A stretch of 64,000 nucleotides of DNA, from the NCBI GenBank assembly GCA_038025085.1, contig CM076151.1, positions 12,870,501 to 12,934,500 of the forward strand, given 5' to 3'. The notes under the pieces are model-generated. The model was given only the letters and a program-made list of their open reading frames with translations, made no database searches and was not told where the DNA came from. This document shows, in pieces, positions 1-12,600 of the stretch (its first letter is position 1; each line of letters opens with the position of its first letter). The translations under genes and the position numbers were made by a program. Origin of the DNA: Tetragonia tetragonoides. Taxonomy: Eukaryota; Streptophyta; Magnoliopsida; Caryophyllales; Aizoaceae.

Positions 1-609
1 TAATCAGAACCTTGTCAAAAGGTCCAAGCTTTGGCATCGCGAAAACGAACTCTTTTGGCTATAATTGAGGTTATTAGCTAGTATCTGTAATGAGGAAGGT
101 TCTAAACTCCAATCTACTATCTTTCTTTTTTCTTTTTTCTTTTTAGAAGAATCTAAAACCTATTTACACCTACTAAAAGTTCGCCTAAAGATAATTTTAA
201 GTTATCAGCATATGGAATACAACCAAGAATCAATAATTAGGGTGACAAATATTTCTAGACAAGATGAGTAATGATAGCCTCCTTCTGTCTCATCTTGCGC
301 GCCGTACAGCATCGCAAATCGCGAGACCAAGAGGAGCACGGTGTCATCTATTCTTAGCATGCACAGAATGAAAGACCGGGACACACAGCAACCGATACAG
401 AGGGAAGGGGGGCGAAACAAGAGCAAGAGAGATTCAACCCACAAATCGCTAGGTAGGAAATGTACAGTTATCATAAATAACTAGCTAATGCAAAACTAGA
501 TAATTCCCACACTAAGATGAGTACTGTCTGTAATAAACAATTATGGTAAGTCATTTATCTCATGTCCCTAATTACTGTTGGCTCCTCACCTGTATAAAGT
601 GCAATAAGC
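1..609. other. 3' flank of the RPC3 gene, no gene seen
   Basis: This stretch lies downstream of the RPC3 stop codon, which is on the minus strand. Short open frames occur on both strands, but none resembles a known protein or has splice context. It probably includes the RPC3 3' untranslated region. I see no clear poly(A) signal that I would commit to. Confidence 0.5.
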
Positions 610-3600
610 TCATCTGAGGTAGTCATGGAAGAGCATGATTGCATCATCTAACTTCATCATGGAGGACTCCAGGAGAATCCTGACATTTTTCTGACGCTCG
701 AATCTCTTTTGTAGATCCCCTACCAGTTTGTCTTTAGGGAGGGTTCGAATCTGAACAAGCAGAGAACAAATCAATATAATAATATACATATATATACATA
801 AAGGAAGTATTTTTTGGGAGCAATAATGCATGCCACTTAAGCGAGCATTTTAAGAGCGCGTCACCTAATCGAAGATAATGACAAAAAATAGTTAGTGTAA
901 AACATTTAGAAGTCTTAGAATGACAAAATAACTGGTTAAAACGTTTAGAAGTGTTAGAATGACAAAAAATAACTGGTTAAAACGTTTAGCAGTCTTAGCA
1001 TCCTTAGTGTTTAGGATTCTTTTTTTTGTTTTTTGAGTGAAAGATCGACAAACGATCACCGACCTTCCATTAAAACTTCCAAATCGTGCGAAATAGCTAC
1101 ATGGACATTGGTTGGGAAAGACTCATCCCAAAACCGACTCCCTACTTCCCAAGGCTGCACATGCGCTAGCTCATGTGCAACTCTATGACCTTCACGCTTA
1201 ACAAAAGACCAACTAACACTACGAAAACAACTAGCTAAAGCTAAAGCATCCTCAATAAGCAAATAAAAATGGTTAGAACCATGATTAGACTTCATTAAAG
1301 CATTAAACACTACCAAACTATCAGTTTCCACCACAATCTTCTCAAATTCATAGTTATTCGTCAAGTGAAGCCCCAAGACGACAGCTGAGCTTCCGCTTCC
1401 GCGACGTCCCTCAAATATAATAATTTTCATACATTTCAACAAATAACAAAAATTACACCATCAGATTCACATCCAAAAATACATTGCAATGAGATGTAGT
1501 TACAATGTGTTTGGCTTCCCGGGGCTCGGTGTCATTTTTGCCCAAACTTCTCCAGGGGATCTATCATGACCCTAGAGGGAAATCTGGAACCACGAACTAC
1601 AATATCACTCATGCTTTTGGTGTTCTAACTCTTACCCTACCCCAGTGTCCTCTAAGACGCCCTTCCAAACCTATCAAGCACCGGATAAGCGACCCCCAGG
1701 GCCTCCCATGTCCCCTAGGGGTGTTCCGTGCGATGTGGTGTAAAAATATCCACCTTCATTCTGGGGCTTCTCGGAAGCCAAAAAAACATGGATTATAACC
1801 TTCGTTTTCGACTTCCCGGGGCCAACCGACCAGGGTGTCATTTTTGCTCAAACTTCTTCGGGGGGTCAATCATGATCCTAGAGTACCATCGGTGCCTCGG
1901 GGAAAACATCCAGATTCCCGAACTTCGATATCACCTATGCCTTTAGTGTTTGGGCTCTTACACTAGTGTCCCCGTAAAACGCCCTTCTAAGCCTATCAAG
2001 GACTGAATAAGAGACCCCGAGGATCTCCCATGTCCTCTACGGGTGTTCCGTGCGATGAAGTGCAAATATATCCACCTTCGTTCCGGGGCCTATCGGAAGC
2101 CCAAAAAATGTGGATTATAGCTTTCGTTTTCGGCTTCACAGGCCTCGGGTGTTATTTTTGCCCAAACTTCTCTGAGGGATCTATCATGACCCTAGAGGAC
2201 CCTCGTTGCCCTAGGAGGGACATCCGCATCCCCGAACTTTGATATCCCCCATGCCTTTGATGTTCCAGCTCTTACAACAGTGCCCGTAAAATGCCCTTCT
2301 AAGCCTATCAGAGACCGGATAAGCGACCCTGAGGGCCCCCATGTCCCCTAGGGGTGTTTCGTACGAAGTAGTGTGAAATAAACCACCGTCGTTCCGGAGC
2401 CTCCCAGAAGCCCAAAAAACGTGAATTATTGCATTCGTTTTCGGCTTCCCAGGGCCCGGGTGTAATTTTTGCCCAAACTTCTCGAGGGGTCTATCATGAC
2501 CCTAGAGTACCCTCGATGCCACAGGAGGGGCATCCGGATCCCCAAACTTCGATATCACACATGCCTTTGGTGTTCTGGCACTTACACCATGTCCCGTCAA
2601 ATGCCTTCCAAGTCTATCACGAACCAGATAAGCGACCCCAAGCGCCTCCCATGTCCTCTAGGGGTATTTCGTGCGAGGTGGTGCAAAAATATCCACCTTC
2701 GTTTTGTGACCTCCCGGAAGCCCAAAAAAAGTGGATAGCCATCGTTTTTGGCTTCACGGAGCCAACTAGCCAGGGTGTCATTATTGCCCAAACTTCTCCG
2801 GGGGGGTCAATCATAACCCTAGAGTACCATTGGTAACCCGAAGGGAACATCCAGATCCCTAACTTCAATATCGCCCATGCCTTTAGTGTTTTGGCTCTTA
2901 CACTAGTGTCCCGTAAAACGCCCTTCCAAGCGTATCAGGGACCGAATAAGAGACCATGAGGGTCTACCATGTCCTCTAGGGGTATTCCGTGCGATGTGGT
3001 GCGAAAATATCCACCTCCGTCTGGGGCCTCCCGGAAGCCCAAAAAATGTGGATTATATATATATAGCCTTCATTTTCGGCTTCCCAGGCCTCGGATGTCA
3101 TTTTTGCCCAAGCTTCTCCAGGGGGTCTATCATGACCCTAGAGGACTCCCGGTGCTCGTGGAGGGACATTCGCATCCCCGAAGTTTGATATCCCCATGCC
3201 TTTTGGTGTTCCAGCTCTTATAACAATGCCCATAAAAATGCCCTTCCAAACCTACCTCGAGGGCCTCCCATGAACTTTAGGGGTGTTCCGTGCGAGGTGG
3301 TGCAAAAATAACCACCTTCGTTCCGGAGCCTCCTGGAAGCCCAAAAAACGTTGATTATAGCCTTCGTTTTCGGCTTCTCGGGCCTCGGTGTCATTTTTGC
3401 CCAAGCTTCTCCGAGGGGTCTATCATGACCCTAGAGGACCCTCGGTGCCCTGAGAGGGACATCCGGATCCCCGTACTTCGATATCCCCCATGTCTTTGGT
3501 GTTCCGGCTCTTAGAACAGTGTCCCGTAAAATACCCTTCCAAGCAAGAACCAGATAAGGGACCCTGAGGGCCTCCCATGTCCCCTAGGGGTGTTCCACGC

Positions 3601-6600
3601 GATGTGGTGTGAAAATAACCACCTTCGTTCCGGAGCCTCCCGGAAGCCCAAAAAACGCGGACTATAGCCTTTGTTTTCGGCTTCCCGGGCCAGTGTAATT
3701 TTTGCCCAAACTCCTCCAGGGGTCTATCATGACCCTAGAGTACCCTCGGTGCCCCAGGAGGGACATCCGAATCCCCAAACTTCGATATCACCCATGCCTT
3801 TGGCGTTCTGGCTCTACACCAGTATCCCGTAAAACGCCTTTTCAATTAGGAAACGGATAAGCAACCCCGAGGGCCTCCTATACCCTCTAGCGGGTGTTCC
3901 GTGCTATGTGGTGCGAAAATATCCACCTTGGTTCCAGTGCCTCGCGGAAGCCTAAAAATATCCACCTTTGTTTTCGGCTTCCCGGAACCCAGGTGTCATT
4001 TTTCCCCAAACTTCTCCGGGAGGTCTATCATGACCCTAGGGAACCCTAGGTGCCCCGGGAGGGACATCCGAATTCCCGAACTTTGATATCCCCCATGTCG
4101 TTGGTGTTCTGGCTCTTACACTAGTGTCCCGTAAAACGCTCTTCCAAGCCTATCAGGGACCGGATAAGCGACCTTGAGGGCCTCCCATGTCCCCTAGGGG
4201 AGTTCTGTGCGATATGGTGTGAAAATATCTACCTTCGTTCCAGGTGCTCCTAGAAGCCCAAAAGACGTGTATTAGCCTTTGATTGGGGCCCGATTTCTGT
4301 TTTGGCCCAAATTTTTTCAAGAGGTCTGTTGTCACCCTAGAGGACCTCCGGTGCCTCGGAACGGTCATCCGGGTCCCATGGGACATGGGCGCGCCGCTGG
4401 GACATGGGCCACCCAAATTTTGTTTCAATAATTTTTTTATGTATTTAGTTCATTTCAATCCATTGTCTACTAAGATAATCTTTGGTAGAAAAACTTTATA
4501 ACAGACTATTTTCAAGTTTGTTAATTAAAGACTACTAATCGTTTTCTAAGCACTTGATCAAATATTGATCAAAGTTTACTGCATGACTAATCATAATAAG
4601 TCGAACTATTATGCAACATTTAGGGATTTTGGTACCTCTACCTTTTATAGAGGCACCACACAAGCCAATGAATTGACTTCTTCTCTTCTTTGTCAAAGGC
4701 TAATACACGGCCAAAGTGAATGATTATTACCATGACTTGAGGACATCCCTCCCCCCAACATTTTAAAATTTTCCCTAAGCAAATTAAGATCCCGCCTTGG
4801 TGTTGTTTTAGTTTTATTTACTCGTTAATCACAAAATTTGCTTGCCCTTATTTCAAAATATTTTCTATCACTTTTTTTAACTACAAGAAAAAATTAGATT
4901 TTTGAAATATTATTTTTTGTCAATATTACCTTAATTTACTTCTTACAAATACAATATATCGTTACTAATTCTGGTCCAAAATGTGAACCGACAAAAATAT
5001 TATATGGCATGTCTGCGTGTCCGACAAGCAACCAGGCACTTATTGAGGTCTCCGTGCTCCATAGGTAGTACAACAGTATAGATCCCACTTGGGGGTTTTC
5101 AGACAGGGGGAAAGAAATCAAGGAACGCGGAAAATAGCCATGACCTATAAATCAGTAAATAAATTACCTCTCGTTCTCGTTCCATCTCATGAGCATTGCG
5201 TAATAATATATTAAGGGTAGCATGGTACAGCTCATCCAGAACTTGATTCCAGAGATTGTTCCTCTTCACTCTCCACAAGAAGATATCTAATTGTTTGTTA
5301 CCTCCTGTACTTATTTTCTGCAAGAAATACGTTTCAGACATCAATCAACCAGTGAGAAACTTTCTTGAGATCATGTACCAGCATCCACAAAGACGACAAT
5401 GCTTTCTTCAATGACAACATGAGAACTCACACCACCCGCCCACCCAAACCAAAAGACAGAGGAAGAAGAAAAATACGACTGCAGTCAGAATTACAGAAAA
5501 ACGAAACGGTGCAATGCGGAAAAATAGCCTTAAAAAGAATTATCTACAAACTTTGCATCACTGTACAAAAAATGAATAAAATTGTTCTCCAATAATCCCA
5601 GAAATCGAAGGGGTCAACTAATTTCGGAACAGTTAGACCCCAAGTGTCTCCATACTCTCCAAAAGGTAGCAAAGGTCTTCAAAAGCGAAGGATATAGCCA
5701 AAGGGATCAGACCCAACAAGCGGACTCCCCTTGGGCTAAGGCGGCGGGTGCTTTTAAAGGCGTTCCGCTTACCTTTGTACAGAGCCATTCGCGAGATCTG
5801 TAGTTTCTTTTGATTGCTTATGAGGATGTCTTATCCTCTTTTTGTATTCTTTTCTGAATTGATTAATAAAAAAATTCTTATCTAAAAAACAAGACCCCAC
5901 AAGCACAATCCCTTTCCATGGCCACAAATCCGCGTCCGTCATTCTATCTGGTGGTTTAAGGATTGGTTTGTTGTCAGTTCAACTACCTCTAGGATAATAT
6001 TATTAGTTCTATTACCAATAGCAAAGTAGGCATGCTTTAGTGATTCGCATTCTATCACCTCATTTTCTTTTTGCATGCATAACTTATTTCCAAAGAGTTT
6101 TTAGTAGGGTCTGAATACCGAAACCATGGATACGTACGGAGTTCAGAGACCATAATGACCTTTCCGGGGCACCAGGAGAAGTTTGGACAAAAATCTCAAC
6201 TGGGTCCAGGGAAGCCGAATATAAAGTTTGTTCTCCAAGTTTTTTGCGCTTCGAGAGGGCCCAGAACAATAGTTGTTATTTTGGCACCATATCGCACGGG
6301 TGACCCTCCAGGATAAGGGAGGCCACTAGGTAGGTTATCGCGTTTGGTCGCTATATACTAATCACACACTCTAAAGGCATTTACACCGAAACAACGGGTG
6401 ATTATAGGACTTCTGAAAGCCGAATGGCCTTCTCGATGCACCAGGTGTCCAAAACAGTTAGGGAAAAAACCTCAATTGGGCCAAAAAGCAGAAAATGAAG
6501 GCTATAATTCTCGTCTTTTGGGCTTCCGGAGGAGTAGAACAAAAGTTGTTATTGTAACATAGGAGGCCCTTGGATCGATCATCGGGTCCCTATTAAGTTG

Positions 6601-9600
6601 GGATAACCATTTTACTTTTGACCTACTCCAAAACTCGATCACCGAAACCATAAATGAGTACAGAGTTCATGGACCCGAATGATCTTCCTGGGACATCGGG
6701 GGTACACTTGGGTCACAATGGACCCTAAAAGAAGTTTGGGCAAAATTTTCAATGGCGCCTTGGGAAGCTGAAAATGAAGGCGGGCTATAATCCACATCTT
6801 TTGGGCTTTCGGAGGGCTCCAAAACTAAAGTTGTTAATTTCGCACAATAATCCACGGGATACCCCTAAGGGACATGGGCAACCCCCGGAGTTGGTTAATC
6901 CCTATTAGGCATGGGCACCCGTTTTATTAGTGACCCATTATAGATTAAATGGCGAACACAGAATTCATGGGTGAATACGAAGTTTGAGACTCCGATGGAA
7001 TACCGGGGGAACTAGGGGTCCTCTTGGATCTTATTGGACACCCCGGAAAATTTTGGGCCAAAATCTTAACTGGGCCCGAGAAGCAGAAAATGAAGTCTAT
7101 AATCCACTTTCTTAGGCTTCCGGATGACCCCGATATTTTCGCACCATATTGCACGGGACACCCTTAGGGGACTTGGGAGACCCCTCGGGACAGTTATAGC
7201 GATCCCTATTAGCCTTAGCTGGCCAGCCACTCTATAGGGCCAAACACCAAAATTATGTGTGAATGTGAAGTTCAGAAACCCGGATGGCCTAGGGGCACTT
7301 AGGATCCTCTTGGGACACAATGAACCACAGAGAAGTTTGGAAAAAACAATATGAACCAAGCTCCACCATAACAAAAATGAAGGCTATTATCAACATTTTT
7401 GGGCTTTAAGAGGGTCCCGGAACGAAAGTTTTTATTTTTGCACCATATCACACGGGACACTCCTAGGGGGCATGGTAGGCTCTTGGGGTTGGTTATCGAG
7501 TCTCTTAGGTTGGAACGACGGTTTACTAGTCACCCACTTTAAAAAGCAAAACAACGAAATCATGCTGAATACAAAGTTTCAAGACCCGGAAGGTTGGACG
7601 GGTTACTGGGTAGAAGTTTGGGTAAAAATCTCAATCGGACTCTAAAATTATCGAACCCATAGATTTCATGGTGATATGTTAGAAATTTTTTACTATATCA
7701 TGGAACTATCTCATTCTCTACTATTCTTGCATTTTTTTTCCAAATAAAAAGCTGCATGTATCCAACCCCACATAAAACCAGATGGTCTCCATTTCCTTAA
7801 GAGAGCTAGCAAGGAGCACTCTATAAGAACAAAAGCCACAAGACCCTTAACAATGATTTGACACTAATACAAATGAAGTCGATGAGCCATGGTAAAAGAA
7901 AAGGTGACACTACTCTGCAATTTTCCCATCATATGGCTTCTCGTTTGTGGTTGGGGGGGGGGGGGGGGGATGGTTGGAACTTGGAACTATTCCTTTTTGT
8001 CTCTAAATCGAAGGCAAAATTGTTGAAAACATTGGAGAATGGGTGTGGGTTAAGTAATTAGTCTTTCAGGACTTCATACAAATTCATAGTACAAAAAGTT
8101 GGTACAAGTATGCGTTGCAACTTGCACGAATTGTTTCTTTCATAACCGTTGAGTTGTACATTTATTATTTTAATTCACAAAGGAGATTTAGATTAAATAG
8201 ATATATAGAAGGGTAAAAACAGAGGCTTCAGGATCTAGAATTATTATGCTTAATAACAGCACCATTACGCAATACACGCATAGGAACATCCAGTTAAATG
8301 GTAGATGCAAAGATTCTGCAGAGTGCCTGCGATAATTCCTTAAGCTACAATATAGATCATCCAAGTTACACCTTGAGGATACATTAAGGCCTTGTTTGAT
8401 TCACCTGTCTCAACTTATACAAGGAAGTTGTAAAACCATGGAATTTCAGCTTCTTACGTAAGTTGTACATCCATGGAAGTATTTTGTTTGGATGACAAAG
8501 CTTACTTCCTTGCAAATAGGTGCAAAATGACATACTACCCAACCCACATGCATAATTATTATTCAAATTCAAGGGGTAAAAATGTATTTTATGTCAAATT
8601 AGCATGGGAAGTTGGACTTACCTTACCCCCCTACCCCCACCCAGGTAAGCAACTTCCCATACTTCAAGGGAGGTTCAACTTCCATGGAAGTTTATTTTCC
8701 ATGGAAGGAAGTGAACCAAACTATGTAAGTTCCTCCACTTCCAAGGAAGTTGAAGTTCCTTAACCAAGTTACATCCAACCAAACAAGGCCTAAAGATAAC
8801 AATTCAACAGATGCACACAAAAACTACAAAAAAGGCTAACAAAAAATATAGATTAATGCATCTATCAACATGAACAACAGATACTAGAAAGTCGAATGGT
8901 ACCTCCATTAGCACGAAACTATCCTTCCAAAGCCTATATAAAATTATTGGCGTATCCTTCTTGTCCACAAAGGTCCTTTCTGATATCTGCAGGAGACGAT
9001 TGGGAAAATGAAGTCAAGCCATATTCCATGCAGAAGAACGGCAATTAAGATGCAATTGTGCTGCATGATAAAAGTAATTAATTCAAGTACATATGCAACC
9101 CTTGAACTTGGTAATCTTGCGATAATATTCTTCTTAGTTAGTAGTATGCTATATTTATTGTTGAATATCAACCTTTACAGCTGATCAGCAAATTATTCTA
9201 TACAGTTCACACACGGATCTTACTTTGCATTTTGCAAAACTTTTGCAAGTTGCTTCAGCCTTAGTTTCTCCAACAATTCAGCTCATCCATCAATCAGATA
9301 ACTAAAATCAAACATGATGTTTCCCCTACGCACAGTTTACTTCGAGTGTATTCATTTGTGAAACCAAGTCCAGAGGGCAAATTAACCCAAATAACTAATT
9401 AGCTGCAAAAGAGCATGCAGCCATTCTCCTCTTAACATGTAGAAGTTTATTAGAAAATGATTTTACCTTATGCACTTGGAGATGATTAGTAATGATTAAG
9501 GGGTTTCAAACTTTCAATAATCCAGGTATAAGGAAGCGGAACAAAATAAATTCTTCCTTAGCTACTACCATTGAGGACAAAGCTGTCTCCTCCCTCTTCT

Positions 9601-12600
9601 CTCCTTTCTCTCTATAAAAACCCTAGCCTCCTCTCTCTGACTCATCTTGGGCTACCATCGGCATTTTTGTCGGTGGCTAGCCGCCCGTTATTATTTGCTT
9701 CTCCTTTTCAATCTAGTTTTTGGTACTTTGATTTCAATAGGGATATTTATAAACCCTCCTTTAGTAAGAGGTAGTTTAATTCTCCGCGTTTGCCAGAGTT
9801 TTGTGGAGTTTGATTGTTCGAGTTTGTTTTTCGGGTTGAGTATTATGTATCGAGAAGACAAGTTCAATCTTTTACGTCAAAGGGATTTGTACTTCCAAAT
9901 AGCTGCAACACTTTTCATGCTTAGCTTTGATTGTAAGGGAAAAGCATGGATTAACAAAGTTAATGTGAAATGGTATATCTAGTAGAATGAAATTTCACCC
10001 AAAACAGGTATATTTCATCAATGCAGAAAGTGCAAATAAGAGTAGACACATCTCTACTCTGCAGTGCAGTGCTCAGTTCATGGCTGACGTGTTGAAGTAC
10101 ACAAGGTCGAAGCTCCCCCATTCGCTTTCAACTTTGACTAAAAAGCATTTGGATAACCAAAAACAACAAACAGGAACAGGAGTATAACCAGTAATTACCT
10201 TATCAGTGTCCAGTTCACGGCCATTTAACAATGCCCGGAATATCCTGAAGGCGTCATTCCCATACCTTTTTAACACGATAGACTCCACCTGTACAAAATT
10301 TACCTTAGACCTTTATATAGTAGAATCATACTCCACAATTTTAAAATGAAATGCATCTAAATAAGGAAACCAAGGCAACCTCTTCCAGCTGAGCTTGCTT
10401 AATGGTGTCCCTCAAATCTGCAAACAACACAAGTTAAATGCAACAACGAAGCATGGTTTAAAACACATTTAAATGCTTGCACTTGATCATACACTTGTTT
10501 TGTTTTCTTTTTTTTGTTTGTTTTGGGGGAGAGGGGGGGGGGGGAACCACACTTTATTCAGAAAAACTCTTACTAACGCTGTATATATCATCTGCTTCAG
10601 AGCAAAAATGCAGTTGTTCAAGAGAGCATCTAACACGCTCCAAGTTCATGGTGCGACCTTCTTCAGTCTTAATAACCTCCTCAAAGACAGCCTCCAGGGA
10701 CAAGGACACTGCTAAGCAAAGACTTATCAATAATCATAGCAAATGAAAAGCAGGGAAAAGGCAACTGGGAAACCATGAGATGAAAATGTCACTTAAGTGA
10801 TGAGAAAATGGAGGTCCCCCTCTTCACTCCAGAGTCCAGACCCCCAACAAACTAAATGGACTAGTTCATCTAATTTAACATTCTTGGCACAGATAAATAA
10901 AAAGGCAATCAAAAGCACTTATAGCTGCACACAAGCTGTCACTCAGGAACTGGACATAAGGATCGGAGAGGAACACAGGTCCAAGTCTCTGATCCATGAA
11001 CTGAAAGTTCTGCAACGTAGGGACGTGACCAAATGGACATGGAGCATGTCAGTTTGTGTCTCTAGTATATGAACTTATTACTTTTAAAAAGAACGTGATA
11101 AACATAAAAATATTATACATCTGTCAATAAATTTAGCACTCTTAGTCTTGTTCTGCTGGTGGAGAATTTGTTTTCGTATTCGACATCTTATGTTCTTAAA
11201 TCTCATATAAACTGAAACTTCCAAAAATTTGTCTTAACAAAAAGTAGACAGTTTCACCCTGGATAGGTCATTGCCTAGTTCAAATACCTTCTTTGACTCT
11301 ATCAGAGGCAATCTTACATATCTTGACCAGTTGACCTTGATATGATCCTATGTGAAACAAGCTAGTATTAGGAATCTCTCACAGAGATATACTGGTACGA
11401 CACCAATATTCATCCTGAAGTTCATACCTGGTTTCTTAGACTCTGCTAGAGACAATATTTGATATCTTGATATGATCCTATGTGAAATAAACTACTACTA
11501 GGCGTATCTCACAGAAATATGGTGGTGCAGATCCATAGAAACAACAATCATGAATAAGGAGCGTTAGATATTTAACAAAAGGTAAATTAAAGAAAGATCA
11601 CAGGAGATGGTACTAACTAAGATATATCTTAAACTTTAAAAAGCTTCCTGGAACAATATAGTAGGAACAAAGGTTGGTCATAATCCTAAATAGGGTGGGA
11701 ATGTTTGCACAATCAAGTATGAATAACATAAAACAGCATTAAAGCAGATCCGCAGATAGCACAAGATCTCCGAATCAAAGCCCTAGGCCCCTAAAAATCT
11801 GATTCTGCCCTTGCTCCAATACTCTACCACAAAAACTACTAAAAGCACATGTTCGCTTTGCTGTTAAAGATAAATCTAAGCATCATTTTATACAAAAAAA
11901 AATAAGAGACAAACATACTAGCAATGTTTGCCAGTGAAGGGCATAGATTGATGTTTATGAGCATGGTCACCTGTAGTATCTGTGAGTTTAGTCCCCTCCA
12001 ACATGCAATTTAAGATCATTGCAGCCGCATTACCATACTCTGCTCTTGCATAGTCGACGCAGGCCTTGAGTAAAACGAATAATTGAGTAAAAAAATACGC
12101 ATTTTAGCAAGCATACCATGAAATGACAGGAGACTATAAACATATACAGGCAACTATTGTTAGAGGTAAGAAATAAATAAACATACGACATAAAGTAAGA
12201 GCAAAGTGTACCTTTATCCTAAGACGATTTATGAATTCATCAAAATTCACACGCCAAACTGGTTCTTTATTACCCCCCATAACGTCAAGTTCACTGTCCC
12301 ACTGCAGCGAGTTTTGCTTCCGCTACAAAGGATAAGCAGTGAAACATCAGGACATGCAAACATGATCACCACTACTGATGAAGCAATGACTACAAACCTA
12401 CCTTTTCCCCAACTTTCGCACTGGGAAAGTCACTTCCATTTCTGTCTTCATCAGAACCAGGGTCTGTTAGGATAGAAAATCTCTCAGAATCCATGGGAAT
12501 TGCAGCACTCAAAGCTCGTTCTTCAAGTGTCACCTCTTTCCTAGCAAACTGTCATTGAGTGGACAAGAAAGAGTACAACAAGGTCATGTCTTTACTACTA

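Noticed and set aside
205..474. 89-codon minus-strand frame
   Set aside because: It lies downstream of the RPC3 stop, has no domain, signal or splice context, and looks like chance.
1505..4501. Many open frames of 60-135 codons on both strands
   Set aside because: They lie in the ~310-bp tandem array, change frame from unit to unit and have no known domain. They are repeat artefacts.
10597..10900. Possible extra RPC3 exon between exons 8 and 9
   Set aside because: Exon phases already close (phase 1 to phase 1) without it, and no conserved block is missing.
10797..11072. 91-codon plus-strand frame, and a minus-strand text with FQFMDQRLGPVFLSDPYVQ
   Set aside because: Both lie in RPC3 intron 8. 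Neither fits the RPC3 phase or a family I can name.
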